46,367 bases of DNA from an uncultured Schlesneria sp. (GTDB lineage Bacteria > Planctomycetota > Planctomycetia > Planctomycetales > Planctomycetaceae): positions 1-46,367 of the forward strand of contig CAIVEI010000131.1 in assembly GCA_903904835.1 (NCBI GenBank), in the 5' to 3' direction. Made by a program: the position numbers and the translations under genes. Positions 26,297 through 36,145 of this stretch are shown here, piece after piece; within the stretch, counting starts at the first letter, position 1, and each line of letters starts with the position of its first letter. The notes under the pieces were generated by a model. The model was not told where the DNA came from. It saw only the letters and a list, made by a program, of their open reading frames with translations, and ran no database searches.

Positions 26297-27286
26297 CTAC
26301 GGAACTGGAACCGACTCAAGGACTTTACGAACGACATCGTCGGAGGTCATCTGCTCGGCCTCGGCCTCGTACGTCAAAATCACGCGATGTCGCAGGACAT
26401 CCAGAGCGATGTCTTTAACGTCCTGTGGTGTCACGTATCCACGGCCCGCGAGAAACGCATTCGCTCGCGCTGCGAGGCAGAGATTAATCGAAGCACGAGG
26501 TGACGCACCGTATTCGATCAGCGGCTTCAATTCCTTCAGTCGAAACTCTTCAGGTCGCCGCGTCGCAGTGACCACGTCGAGGACATAGTCCTTGACTTTA
26601 TCATCCATATAAAGCGTCGAGACAGTCTGTTTAATTTCGATAAGCTGCTGCGGTTCGAGTACTGGTTGAACGTCACGCCGAATATCGTCCAAAACTGAGT
26701 CGACGACTTTCCTTTCGTCAGACTTCGAAGGGTAGTCGACGATGATTTTCAGCATGAACCGATCAACTTGTGCTTCAGGTAATGGGTAGGTCCCTTCCTG
26801 CTCAATCGGGTTTTGCGTCGCCAGCACCAGGAACGGTTCTTCCAGCGGATAGGTCTCGTCGCCGATAGTGACCTGATGCTCCTGCATCGCTTCCAGTAAT
26901 GCGGACTGTACTTTGGAGGGTGCACGGTTAATTTCGTCCGCCAGGATCAAGTTGGCGAAAATCGGTCCTTTTCGCGTTCCGAAAGATCCTTCACGCGGAT
27001 TGTAAATCATCGTGCCGATCAGGTCTGCAGGGAGCAAATCCGGCGTAAACTGGATTCGGTTGAACTTGCATCGCAAGGCACTTGCCAATCCCTTGATCGC
27101 TGTCGTCTTGGCGAGCCCAGGCAGGCCTTCCAGCAGAACATGCCCCCCCGTGATCATCGCGATCAACAGTCGCGACAGCATCAAATCCTGTCCGACTAGA
27201 ACTTTACGAACTTCTGATCGGACTCGCTCTAACTGATCTGAATGCTTGAGGACCTGTTCCTTAATCCTTTGAATATCAACGCTCAT
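26297..27286 (-). CDS. moxR: MoxR-family AAA+ ATPase
   Basis: 329 aa. Walker A is GLPGLAKT, Walker B LILADEINRAP, sensor 1 ATQNPIEQEGTYPLPEAQ, and the arginine-rich second region GASPRASINL. A chaperone-like ATPase that is thought to help assemble VWA-domain complexes. First gene of the operon moxR - DUF58 - DUF4381-like - batA - batB/C - batD/E, all on the minus strand. The ATG at 27286 has GGAG 13 bases upstream, which is a little far. Confidence 0.96.
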   Translation of the reverse strand: MSVDIQRIKEQVLKHSDQLERVRSEVRKVLVGQDLMLSRLLIAMITGGHVLLEGLPGLAKTTAIKGLASALRCKFNRIQFTPDLLPADLIGTMIYNPREGSFGTRKGPIFANLILADEINRAPSKVQSALLEAMQEHQVTIGDETYPLEEPFLVLATQNPIEQEGTYPLPEAQVDRFMLKIIVDYPSKSDERKVVDSVLDDIRRDVQPVLEPQQLIEIKQTVSTLYMDDKVKDYVLDVVTATRRPEEFRLKELKPLIEYGASPRASINLCLAARANAFLAGRGYVTPQDVKDIALDVLRHRVILTYEAEAEQMTSDDVVRKVLESVPVP

Positions 27287-27323
27287 TGTCTGAAAACGCT
27301 CCTTTAAGACTTCAATCGGTATC

Positions 27324-29771
27324 TCAATGTTGAAACAGAAATTCTTTCGACGTCAAGACGCTCCAGTATAGGTCTTCGATGGCTGCTCGCTTGTCATCAC
27401 CAACGGCCTCGTCAAGTACTGCCGAAAGCTGTTTCCGCTCGGTTTCATTCGGATACCTGGTGATGGCAGATAAGTATACGATGTCGATCAAGTCATTGTT
27501 GGGAGTGTTTGTCTCGAGAAACTTGGCAACACGGCCATCCTTGGATTCAAGCTTTTCCTGGATCGTCTTGCCGTTCAAAAGATGCAACACCTGGGTCATG
27601 CTCGGTTCATCAGATCGTTCACAGGTGCAGGTCAAAACCCGTTCCGGACGTCCAAACGTATCGAGGAAATATGACGCCACGCTCGCATCAGGCAACTGCA
27701 TCGCTCGCGTCCCCGCCGGTTGATCCTTGAAGACAGTCGGAACCCCTGTGACCTGCGAAATCGCGTCAAGCATCACTTCGGCTTTAAGGCGTCGAGGCTG
27801 ACTATGAGCATGAAAACGCTGGTCGGCTTCGTTCTCTTTCAGGATGGCGTGCGAACGCTGGTAGGTTTCCGATTTCAAAATGGTACGCATCAGGCTCTTT
27901 AAGTCGTAGTTGTTGTGGACAAGTTCCTGAGCCAGGCGAGTAAACAATTTTTCATTGCTGGCAGGATTCGTCAGACGAATATCATCGACCGCGTCCACCA
28001 GACCGCGACCCATGAAGTTCGCCCAGATCCGGTTAACGATCGCCTTGGCAAAGTATGGGTTGTCCGGCGATGTCAGCCAACGAGCAAGATGCTCGCGCCG
28101 ATCTCCCGGTTCATCAAACGGGATGGCACGACCATCCAGAGGTTTCGGTAATTGTGGTCGTGACGTACGCGGCTGTAACACCTCGCCCTGGTCAGCGAGG
28201 AAAATCGTCCGATTGCCATCGCCGCTTCGAAAGTCCCCACCCCAGCCTTTACCTCGGACCCGAGCAAAAAGGCTGACCATGCTATAGTAGTCGTCGTTCG
28301 TCCATTTTTCGTTGGGATGATCGTGACAATGAGCACACTGGATCGACATCCCCAGAAAAGCCATTGCCGTTGTCTCGACCATGTCCTGCGGGTCCTGGTG
28401 CAATGAGTAAAAGTTGGCTGCACCGTTCTCAAACGTACTCCCTTTCGCCATGACCACGCCGCGAGCAAACTCGTCCCATGGCACATTATTCGCCACGCGA
28501 TCGCGAATCCATTTATAGTAAGCCTTAATCGCTTCAGGTCGCAGACGGCTTCCCGTCAAGAGCAGCACGTCGGACCATTGGTACGCCCAATAGTCGACAA
28601 ACTCAGGACGAGAAAGCAGTTGTTCAATCAGCGTTTCTCGCTTCGACTCACTGGCATCCGACAGAAACGACTTCACTTCATCAACAGTCGGCAAAACGCC
28701 AATCGTGTCCAGATAAGCACGACGCAGGAATTCACTGTCGCTGGACTTTGGTGACGGAGGCATATTCAGTGAAGCGAGTTTTTCGATCACGAGATCATCA
28801 ATGAAATTCGCTCGGTGAGACTGGCTGAACGCTTCGGGCATTACCGCATTCAGATAAGGAACAGTGACAGTCGCCGTTGTATTTTGAGCGAGATACCACG
28901 CGACGATTGCCCCTTCGCCGCTTCCGATTACCTTGACTAATCCCTGGTCATCGACCGAACAGACCGAATGGTTGGTCGAGGTGTATTTGGCCCAGCGAGT
29001 GACATCTTCGGTATGACCGTCGCTGAAATGAGCAATGACGATCATCGGCTGTTCGGTACCTGCCTTCAGCCGCGAGGCTTCAGGAAGGATCACCAGCCGC
29101 TGAATTCGGGGATCGGAATCAGACGGGGCCTTGATCCCTTGTGCAATCCATTCGGCGATCACCCGGTACTCGAGTGAATCCTCAGTAAACCGCAGCCCCC
29201 CTTTGTGCGGAATGGCCTGGGTTGGCTTCGTTAGTACAAGGCTGCGACCGGGATCATTAGGGACGACACGTCGGCCGCGAGCCTGATGCGTCAACGAAAA
29301 AAAATCGTGCTCAGGATCGTAGCCTCGCAACGACAGTTTGAATCCGTTTTTTCCTGCCGCTGCACCATGACAGGCACCGCTGTTACATCCTGTTTTTGAC
29401 AAAACCGACTGGACGTGATTACGAAAATTCCATTGGTGCAACTCACCAAACTGCTCCACGACCACACTGGTCGATGCTGTTTGGTCATTGGCGGTCACTG
29501 AAATCGTCGTCGTACCGTTTCCGACTGGGACAACTTGCCCATCGACAACTTTCACGATCCGCTCGTCACCGGATGTCCATACTGCGCCTGACCGGATCGA
29601 CTCTGTTATTAGCAGGCCGCCCGCCATTTCGGCCAACACAGTTTGTCTCGCTTCAGGTCCCTTAAGCCGAATTTCGCTTGGCAGAATTGTCAGACTTTCT
29701 ACCGCACCCAACGGGACACCGTTGACAAGCGATACCGCCAGGAAAATGACAATCTTTCGATGAAGATTCAT
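27324..29771 (-). CDS. DUF1549/DUF1553 planctomycete cytochrome-type protein with Ig-like N-terminus
   Basis: 815 aa. A signal peptide (MNLHRKIVIFLAVSLVNGVPLGA) is followed by an Ig-like (BIG2) domain (VWTSGDERIVKVVDGQVVPV), a cytochrome-like segment with CNSGACHG (C-x4-CH), a second BIG2-like stretch and the DUF1549 domain (FLRRAYLDTIGVLPTVDEV). The second heme-type site is CAHCHDHP; DUF1553 follows (NRIWANFMGRGLVDAVDDIR ... LDTFGRPER). This architecture is almost confined to Planctomycetes/Verrucomicrobia. The usual partner DUF1501 gene is not adjacent. ATG at 29771 is preferred to 29783, whose GGA touches the start. Substrate and electron partner unknown. Confidence 0.93.
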   Translation of the reverse strand: MNLHRKIVIFLAVSLVNGVPLGAVESLTILPSEIRLKGPEARQTVLAEMAGGLLITESIRSGAVWTSGDERIVKVVDGQVVPVGNGTTTISVTANDQTASTSVVVEQFGELHQWNFRNHVQSVLSKTGCNSGACHGAAAGKNGFKLSLRGYDPEHDFFSLTHQARGRRVVPNDPGRSLVLTKPTQAIPHKGGLRFTEDSLEYRVIAEWIAQGIKAPSDSDPRIQRLVILPEASRLKAGTEQPMIVIAHFSDGHTEDVTRWAKYTSTNHSVCSVDDQGLVKVIGSGEGAIVAWYLAQNTTATVTVPYLNAVMPEAFSQSHRANFIDDLVIEKLASLNMPPSPKSSDSEFLRRAYLDTIGVLPTVDEVKSFLSDASESKRETLIEQLLSRPEFVDYWAYQWSDVLLLTGSRLRPEAIKAYYKWIRDRVANNVPWDEFARGVVMAKGSTFENGAANFYSLHQDPQDMVETTAMAFLGMSIQCAHCHDHPNEKWTNDDYYSMVSLFARVRGKGWGGDFRSGDGNRTIFLADQGEVLQPRTSRPQLPKPLDGRAIPFDEPGDRREHLARWLTSPDNPYFAKAIVNRIWANFMGRGLVDAVDDIRLTNPASNEKLFTRLAQELVHNNYDLKSLMRTILKSETYQRSHAILKENEADQRFHAHSQPRRLKAEVMLDAISQVTGVPTVFKDQPAGTRAMQLPDASVASYFLDTFGRPERVLTCTCERSDEPSMTQVLHLLNGKTIQEKLESKDGRVAKFLETNTPNNDLIDIVYLSAITRYPNETERKQLSAVLDEAVGDDKRAAIEDLYWSVLTSKEFLFQH

Positions 29772-29934
29772 TTGCCGTTCCATTCCGTAGGAAATTGCAG
29801 GTTGGCTTCAGTGATCAAGTTTGAACCGAGACACGATGTTCGTTCGTGTGACTGACTCGGCCGCCCATGAACAAACCATTATGAAAAAAACTCGTTCGAT
29901 CCAACAACTGTTCGCAACCGATTGTAAAACCACA

Positions 29935-32900
29935 TCATTGCGATAGCGGGATCGTGCCGTCCAGATAGCGCCAGTTCTTCAAGAAGGAAATTAAATCGGC
30001 CATCTGTTCTAAGGAAATGTTTTTCTCGAAACCAACCGGCATCAGCGACAGGCCGTTGGTTTTCAATTCTTCCACGTCGGATCGCAAGATCGTTTCTTCC
30101 TTACCTTCCGGCAATCGTATTGTGATGGAGACGGCGGTCTCTGATTTGATCAGGCCCGTATAGGGTTTCCCCTGCTTGGTGATCAACGTGTATCCAAAAT
30201 AGTTCGCATCAACCGCCCGATTCGGGTCGAGAATATTCATCAGCAGATACGCGGGCAATTTATCTCGCGTGTCACCGATGTCGGGCCCGACATTGACTCC
30301 CACATTCGCGACGCGATGGCAGGTCACGCAGTTCTTCTCAAAAACCACGCGGCCTTTAGCCGGGTCACCCTTTTGCTCCAGGGCGGCTTGATAGCTGGCC
30401 AGTACGGCAACGCGGTCAGGTGCGGCGGCCAGATTGAAAAGTTTCTCCGCCCGTGCGCTCAGTTCCTTATTACGATGTTTTGTCAGACGAACTTGTCGAG
30501 TGGGGTCAATCTCCGAGACTTTGATGCTCCCCTTTTCCAGCGAATCAATCAGCAATGCGGTACGACTTTCTTGCCCCAGCATGAAATCGAGCATGGCCCG
30601 GCGCAATTGAGGCGTCTGTGCATCGTAAGCCGCCATCACTTTCGGACCGACGGTCGGATCATTGACCCGCCCGAGGGCTTCGATCGCCGCCAGTCTGATC
30701 GGGATTTCACTTCCCGCCAGGGCCAATTCCAGCAGCGAGTTGATCATTTCCGGCCCTTCGCCAAGTGGGAGCGTCCGAATCGCTGCCAGCCGCTGCTGAG
30801 GAACCGCTTTTGGTGCGGCGGCAATTGTCTGAAGGTTCTTTATTAAGAGTTGCAACTGGTCTTGCTCGCTGGCGCTCAATTCGTTTCGGAAAACCGAGAA
30901 GCTGAGGCCTCGACGTTCGGCTCCTCGTCCGAGACCGCGCACTCCAGCCGCCACTATCCCGATCGATGTTTCACCAAATTCCTCTTTTTGGAATTCGAAC
31001 AGCTTTTCTAAAATGATCTTGGCGGGTTTGGGTTCAAGCTGCGACCCGGCAACCTCACACAATTGTTCAATTAATTCAGCACCGCCTGCAGGTGGGTTCT
31101 TTAAAGTCTTCCAGTGTTCAAGCAGATCAACAATCAATGCATGTGGCGGGTCGGCCTTCATCGTTCCGACGGCGGCACGCAACCACGGATCTTCAACTCC
31201 TCGGTCCAGCAACCGAACCAGCGCCTTCCGTTCGGTTACGGCATCTGAACTTCTTCCGCTGAGATCCAAAGCCAGTCGAAACCGGACGCGGTCGTCGGTT
31301 TCATCGGCTGCCATCTGAGCCACGTCGTCGGGCAGTAGTTCATCCAGGTTGTCTCCGATCGATGAGACGACTTGTTCTCGAACACGCGCATCCCGGTTAT
31401 CCGTCTCGGACCAGGCCAAAACGGCAGGAGTCAATCGTGGGTCGAGCGTTCTGATCAGCCAGAGGACGGGAAGCCGGCTGCGAGTCAGTCGGCTCTGTTT
31501 CCAGTTGACCTTGAGTGCGTCAAGGACTTCGTCTCGATCCCGTTCAAGTAATAACCGAACGGCCGTCTCACGATGCCAGGCATTTCCGTGATCGAGTAAC
31601 TGAATGAGGTGCGGAATTGTGAGTTTGTCCAGAGGATGGTCGGGTCGTTCTTGTGGCATGACCGATTCGTCAGACTTAATGCGCCAGATCCGGCCTCGAT
31701 CGCTTCCGTCGTTCAAATCTTTGCGCGTCTTTAGTTCTGTCGGCATCCAATCAGGATGTTCGATCACCGCTCGGTACATATCAACGATATAAAGTGCACC
31801 GTCAGGACCGTTCGCCAGGTTCACGGGTCGGAACCATGTATCAGTACTCGCGAGAAACTCTTGCGTTCCGTCAGACGGGTGGCTGAGAAAAGTAGCCCCG
31901 TTGGAAACGAGCGTTTCCCTGTGGACCAGATTGGCTGTCGGATCGCACGTAAAGGCATTTCCCTTGTTTTCCGGTGGCAAGCCATCACCCCGATAGATCG
32001 TCACTCCACAAGCGGCGGTAAACTGATTCGCATGCAATGTCGATGTCGTCCAGGCAGCACTGATGGGATACAGCTTTGACTGCTCACCCGATGCGGCGAC
32101 ATCCTGGACTGTTGATTTCACTGCAAAAAAGGGATTCCGTTTGGTGTAATGATCTTCCAATACGACGTGCTGTACCGGATTACGATTTGAACATGTAAAA
32201 CGATTTCCATAGTCGTCAAAACAGAGTCCAAATTGACCGTGGCCCGAGACGGCTCCGTATTCGCCCGTCAGCGGGTTAAAGCGAAAATCAAAACCCGCCA
32301 GCGGCAATGGCAGCGCCTTATCGCGCCATTCCGCCTTGGCTGCGACAATTGTTCCACCTCTCAGTCCGTTGGCGACATAAATGAATCCGTCAGGGCCGAA
32401 TGTCGGATGATTGGCTCGAAGCTGAGAATTCTCCTGACTGAACCCCTGAAACCATGTTTCCTTAAAATCGGCTTTTCCATCACCGTCACGGTCGGCGAAG
32501 AAAGCGATCTCACCCGCAAGCGTCACAATGATCCCGTCTTTCCACGGCAAGACTCCTGTGGCAAACAACAACTCGTCAACAAAAACCGTGGCCGTTTCGT
32601 AGCGGCCGTCATGGTTGTGATCGAACAATCGCTTGATGCGCGATTTGGGTTTCTCCTGACTGCCAGGTTTGGGTCCAAAAGGATAATCTCGCATTTCGAC
32701 GACCCACATCGAAGCATCCGCGCCGAAGGCGATAGCGACAGGATCGATCACCTCGGGCTCACTCGCGACAAGTTCAACTTTCAGTTCAGACGATGCCAGG
32801 ACGAAGGCTTTCAGGGCGTCATCGGTTGAAAGAGGGCTTTTCACAACGACTGGCGGATCTGCCGCGTACAGAATTTCTGACCCGGAAATCAACACGAGAA

Positions 32901-33015
32901 TTGCTGCAAATGTCGCCTGAATGCCAAAAGAAGTTACCAAACGCTGACGGCAGAGCATCAGTCTGAACAACGACAAAGGCCAGTTCTGAAGCAGAACTTT
33001 TCGTTCGCAGCGCAT
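29935..33015 (-). CDS. PVC-type membrane-bound dehydrogenase with HEAT repeats and C-terminal cytochrome c
   Basis: About 1,026 aa. A signal/anchor (SFGIQATFAAILVLISGSEI) precedes a beta-propeller like soluble sugar dehydrogenases (FGADASMWVVEMRDYPFGPK, NGLRGGTIV, NLANGPDGALYIVDMYR). HEAT-like helical repeats come next, then a PVC-type cytochrome c domain with heme site CVTCHRVANVG and the conserved MNILDPNRAVD. The open frame reaches 33219. Starts at 33060 and 33015 are the candidates; 33015 is chosen because GGGAG and AGG lie upstream and the signal begins shortly after. Substrate unknown, probably a sugar or alcohol. The neighbouring DUF1549/1553 gene on the same strand is a similar heme protein. 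Confidence 0.9.
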   Translation of the reverse strand: MRCERKVLLQNWPLSLFRLMLCRQRLVTSFGIQATFAAILVLISGSEILYAADPPVVVKSPLSTDDALKAFVLASSELKVELVASEPEVIDPVAIAFGADASMWVVEMRDYPFGPKPGSQEKPKSRIKRLFDHNHDGRYETATVFVDELLFATGVLPWKDGIIVTLAGEIAFFADRDGDGKADFKETWFQGFSQENSQLRANHPTFGPDGFIYVANGLRGGTIVAAKAEWRDKALPLPLAGFDFRFNPLTGEYGAVSGHGQFGLCFDDYGNRFTCSNRNPVQHVVLEDHYTKRNPFFAVKSTVQDVAASGEQSKLYPISAAWTTSTLHANQFTAACGVTIYRGDGLPPENKGNAFTCDPTANLVHRETLVSNGATFLSHPSDGTQEFLASTDTWFRPVNLANGPDGALYIVDMYRAVIEHPDWMPTELKTRKDLNDGSDRGRIWRIKSDESVMPQERPDHPLDKLTIPHLIQLLDHGNAWHRETAVRLLLERDRDEVLDALKVNWKQSRLTRSRLPVLWLIRTLDPRLTPAVLAWSETDNRDARVREQVVSSIGDNLDELLPDDVAQMAADETDDRVRFRLALDLSGRSSDAVTERKALVRLLDRGVEDPWLRAAVGTMKADPPHALIVDLLEHWKTLKNPPAGGAELIEQLCEVAGSQLEPKPAKIILEKLFEFQKEEFGETSIGIVAAGVRGLGRGAERRGLSFSVFRNELSASEQDQLQLLIKNLQTIAAAPKAVPQQRLAAIRTLPLGEGPEMINSLLELALAGSEIPIRLAAIEALGRVNDPTVGPKVMAAYDAQTPQLRRAMLDFMLGQESRTALLIDSLEKGSIKVSEIDPTRQVRLTKHRNKELSARAEKLFNLAAAPDRVAVLASYQAALEQKGDPAKGRVVFEKNCVTCHRVANVGVNVGPDIGDTRDKLPAYLLMNILDPNRAVDANYFGYTLITKQGKPYTGLIKSETAVSITIRLPEGKEETILRSDVEELKTNGLSLMPVGFEKNISLEQMADLISFLKNWRYLDGTIPLSQ

Positions 33016-33271
33016 TTCGCCTGAATCTCCCAATGAAAAATCTTTTTCTGGATCTTTCATATGATAGGCTGAATTCTCAGCCAATCCCACCAAGCAGGCA
33101 AGAAACAGTGCTCGACAATCCTCACCTTGTCTTTGCCCATTTTTTCCGGCACTGAATAAGCGGTCAACGATTTCCCGAGGAGGATGCGAAAGCGACGAGA
33201 AACTGCCACAGATCAACACAGATTCACATGGATAAATGCAAAAGAGTTTTCAATCGCGAAACACCCAGCGT

Positions 33272-33345
33272 GGGCTTCGCCCGCAACCCGATCACGAGAA
33301 GAATCGTGAGCCACGAAACACACGAAAAAAAACAGCCGAGGCGAG
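33272..33345. repeat. dispersed repeat, copy 1
   Basis: GGCTTCGCCCGCA, then ATCACGAGAAGAATC, CCACGAAACACACGAAA and CGAGCCGG recur in the same order at 36232-36316 with scattered changes. Non-coding, about 75-85 bases. Confidence 0.6.
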
Positions 33346-33383
33346 CCGGGCGGGATATCCACCGGAGTTTTCTTGTTTTTCTA

Positions 33384-33551
33384 CTCTTGAGGAACTTGAC
33401 GTTCTATACGTCGAAAAAGTTCCTCGGTTTCATGGAGCGGTAGCTCCTGGCAAACCGCTTGTAGCGGCTCTTGAGGAACTTGACGTTCGGAGTGTCGCTA
33501 AAGTTTCTCGGGTTCATGGAGCGGTAGCTCCTGGCGAACCGCTTGTAGCGG
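33384..33551. repeat. 84-bp tandem repeat, two copies, with conserved hairpins
   Basis: Copy 1 is 33384-33467, copy 2 33468-33551. Each contains GAGGAACTTGACG ... AAGTTCCTC (AAGTTTCTC in copy 2), a nine-pair stem, then GGAGCGGTAGCTCCTGGC and ACCGCTTGTAGCGG, a second fold with AGCGGT/ACCGCT. The loops differ most (TTCTATA versus TTCGGAGT) while the arms are kept. Confidence 0.7.
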
Positions 33552-33828
33552 CTCACTACTTTCACATAACTATTTTCTGCCGTCTCGGCCCGCCCCCAAA
33601 TTGTTTTTTTCTATCGAGTCTTCGGGTCCATTCAAGAAATCAAACGTGATTCCTACGAAATAAAAATGGAAAACCGGGAAATCGTGAATTTTCTGATTAG
33701 CGAAAATGAGTACTGATTAGTGTTCTAATCCTTCTTTCCTTCGTTTTCGGATCTCTGTAAGCCGTGTGACCTATGCGTCGAGTTGCTTCACCGTCACATT
33801 GGGTTGCAGGCAGCAAATCTCGCCACGG

Positions 33829-34491
33829 CTACCGAGCAGTCTCATCTTCGACCGATTTCTCTTTGCTGGTGAGACGCAACTCTTCGCCCTTCATTAGCCG
33901 GCTGATGTTGCTGCGATGCTGCACGATAATCAATAGAGGCACCATCAGTGCGAATAACCCCTGGCTCCATGTCGCTTCCGAGAATGGGTTGGGCGTCAAA
34001 CGGGTCAGCTCAAACATACCAAAGCCGATTGCAGCGAGCATCGAACTGACTGAGACAAACCGCCAGATGGCAAGCGAACTAAAGAAAGTGACGGCAGCTA
34101 CCAGTAAACCCCAGGGACTAAGAATCGCCAGAACCCCCAGCGACGTGGCAACCCCTTTTCCGCCACGAAATCCCAGCCAACAGGGGAACATGTGTCCGAT
34201 GATCGTGGACACCCCGGCCAGAACTGTGGCATGAGCCAACCACGGACTTTCTGATCCGAAAAACTGCTGAGGCAGCAAAGCGACCGGCAATAAGCCCTTC
34301 AGGGCATCCAGGATCAGGCACAGGATTCCCCATTTCTTACCCAGGACGCGGCCGGCATTGGTCGCTCCGATGTTACCACTGCCGAGCTGCCGAAGATCGA
34401 CCCCTTTGACCACCTTTCCGATGACGAAGCCAAACGGAATCGAACCCGCCAGATAACTGAAGACCGCCAGTAAAATCGCGTTCACCAACAT
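33829..34491 (-). CDS. plsY: acyl-phosphate:glycerol-3-phosphate acyltransferase PlsY
   Basis: 220 aa, multi-pass inner-membrane enzyme that acylates glycerol 3-phosphate from acyl-phosphate, the first step of phospholipid synthesis. The three family motifs are present: AGSIPFGFVIGK, GSGNIGATNAGRVLG (residues 37-51) and GHMFPCWLGFRGGKGVAT. About five membrane segments. The last 20 residues are a charged cytoplasmic tail. No plsX is nearby; the gene is divergent from the lipoprotein gene. Confidence 0.96.
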   Translation of the reverse strand: MLVNAILLAVFSYLAGSIPFGFVIGKVVKGVDLRQLGSGNIGATNAGRVLGKKWGILCLILDALKGLLPVALLPQQFFGSESPWLAHATVLAGVSTIIGHMFPCWLGFRGGKGVATSLGVLAILSPWGLLVAAVTFFSSLAIWRFVSVSSMLAAIGFGMFELTRLTPNPFSEATWSQGLFALMVPLLIIVQHRSNISRLMKGEELRLTSKEKSVEDETAR

Positions 34492-34969
34492 AGGGCCAGA
34501 ATCCTGTCACAAACTGAAAAAATGAACAACAAGAATTGCGAGAGAGTCTGATTAGGACGCGAGAACTTCGCAACGCGAAACGAAAGGCAATTCCGGCGAA
34601 GCGAGAAAATTCCTGACGCACGCGAAGTTGAATGAAAACCGCATGGGCGCTACCCCTTTCAAGCTTGTTTGCTGGGGTGAAACCCCTACTGAGCCGCGAA
34701 ACAGGTACGCGCATTCCGAAAGCGGTTCGGCAGGAACAGGAACCCGGTTTGGTGAATCTGTGTATTCACACCCAGAGGTTTTGGCAAACGGAACAAATCG
34801 ATTGCCGCGATGTCGATTCGGGCCGTAGACTCAAATTCGTCTACAGGTCAATACCACTTTCGATACTTTGTGAAAGTCGTCTTGGAGGAACAGGGCTGAC
34901 AATTTACAGTTCGCGACTCTCCCATCACACAATCAGAATTCTAAGTTCGTTTCGGGCAAGCAAATTTCC
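34492..34969. other. divergent spacer plsY / lipoprotein gene
   Basis: About 480 bases. The short frames (34628-34828, 34632-35045) overlap in different phases and show no family features. Promoters for both genes are expected here; no clear motif recognised. Confidence 0.4.
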
Positions 34970-36010
34970 ATGCTGGGTCTACGGTACTGCTGTCACCTCA
35001 TTAAAGGTCATCGCCACGATGTGCCTATTTGGATATGCACGCTGATTTGTGTTTTATCAGTACTAGTCTGTGGCTGCGGAACGACGCGAATGTCAGACAC
35101 GTTGCGGACGGGAACCGAGCAGATTCTGTTGTCGGCCGCGATCGATCGGTCGATCAGCGAAATGGATTTTTCTGTTTTGAATGGCAAGGACGTCTACTTC
35201 GACCCGCAGTATTTGAAAGGTGTTTCGGACGAAGGGTACATCGTCAGCTCCATTCGACAGCGACTGCTCGCGGAAGGAGTATTCTTAAAGGCCGCTCGTG
35301 ACGAAGCGACGTATGTCGTGGAAGCTCGGGCCGGTGCGATCGGAACGAATCGCCAGGACGTATTGATCGGTATCCCTCAGACAAGCTTACCTGCTGGGGC
35401 GTTGGCAACGGGAGTTCCGTCGGTAATTCCTGAAATTCCGTTCGCGAAGAAGACGCTCCAGAAGGGTGTCGCCAAGATTGCAGTCTTTGCCTACAACCAG
35501 ACGACAGGTCAGGCCCTGTGGCAATCCGGTGCCAGCCCGATTACGGCGGATGCGCGTGACACGTGGGTCCTTGGTACCGGTCCGTTCCAACGCGGCTCAA
35601 TCTATACGGGAGCCAGCTTTGCGGGACAACGAGTCAGTTGGTGGAACAAGTCCGGCTCGTCAGTGCCACGCCCACCGGCGTCCGGCATCGCGACAAACAT
35701 TGCTCAGACTTTCCCGGAAGACCCCGATGTCGTACCACCTGGGCCACCAAAAGCCTTGGCTAAGAATCCAGGTGAAAACAAGGCCACCCCAGCATCGTTC
35801 ACTCCGGGTGTAGCGCCCAGCCTGCCACAACCAGGTCGAGTACCACCAACGACGCCTCCGACATCGACGTCCCCCGCAGCCTCATCGGGATTTACATCAA
35901 GTACCTTTAACATCCAGGGGACAACGGATAACACGGGCTCATCAGGAGGAAACGCCGCTGCCGCCGGCGCTGCAGCAGGGATGATGATGTTCAAATCACC
36001 ACCGAAATAG
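34970..36010 (+). CDS. DUF6655-like lipoprotein with Pro/Thr/Ser-rich tail
   Basis: 346 aa. After a hydrophobic signal (WICTLICVLSVLVCGC) comes GTTRMSDTLRTGTEQILLSA, which resembles planctomycete DUF6655 lipoproteins. The core, about residues 45-225, contains QGRLL-like strands, KKTLQKGVAKIAVFAYN and ALWQSGASP. The last 100 residues are Pro/Thr/Ser-rich and end in an Ala/Gly run. Two Cys (CGC) are candidates for lipidation. The ATG at 34970 has no good ribosome site; a GTG inside the signal region (DVPIW) is an alternative. Function unknown, presumably outer-surface or periplasmic. Confidence 0.7.
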   Translation: MLGLRYCCHLIKGHRHDVPIWICTLICVLSVLVCGCGTTRMSDTLRTGTEQILLSAAIDRSISEMDFSVLNGKDVYFDPQYLKGVSDEGYIVSSIRQRLLAEGVFLKAARDEATYVVEARAGAIGTNRQDVLIGIPQTSLPAGALATGVPSVIPEIPFAKKTLQKGVAKIAVFAYNQTTGQALWQSGASPITADARDTWVLGTGPFQRGSIYTGASFAGQRVSWWNKSGSSVPRPPASGIATNIAQTFPEDPDVVPPGPPKALAKNPGENKATPASFTPGVAPSLPQPGRVPPTTPPTSTSPAASSGFTSSTFNIQGTTDNTGSSGGNAAAAGAAAGMMMFKSPPK

Positions 36011-36045
36011 CCTCTCGACTGTTCGATCAGCGTCGTTTCCTGATT

Positions 36046-36145
36046 GTGCCACTGCATGACCGTCCTCGGTCACGCAGTGCTCTTGATTCGCAAGCTAAAA
36101 TAGTGAAAAGACTGCGTCGGAGAAGACTCCGATGCAGTGTCTTCA
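36046..36145 (+). repeat. two-hairpin 3'-end element, copy A
   Basis: Starts 35 bases after the lipoprotein stop. Hairpin 1 at 36050-36079: CACTGCATGACCG / CGGTCACGCAGTG, loop TCCT, one A-C mismatch. Hairpin 2 at 36111-36138: ACTGCGTCGGAG / CTCCGATGCAGT, loop AAGA, one G-T pair. Linker begins CTCTT and is A-rich at its end. Confidence 0.8.

Larger units (their letters stand above)
33016..33828. other. repeat-rich spacer between the dehydrogenase and plsY
   Basis: About 800 bases with no supported gene. It holds the dispersed repeat (33272), the 84-bp tandem repeat (33384) and a CTGATTAGCG/TGATTAGTGTTC motif (33699-33726) shared with the element in the bat operon. Confidence 0.5.
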
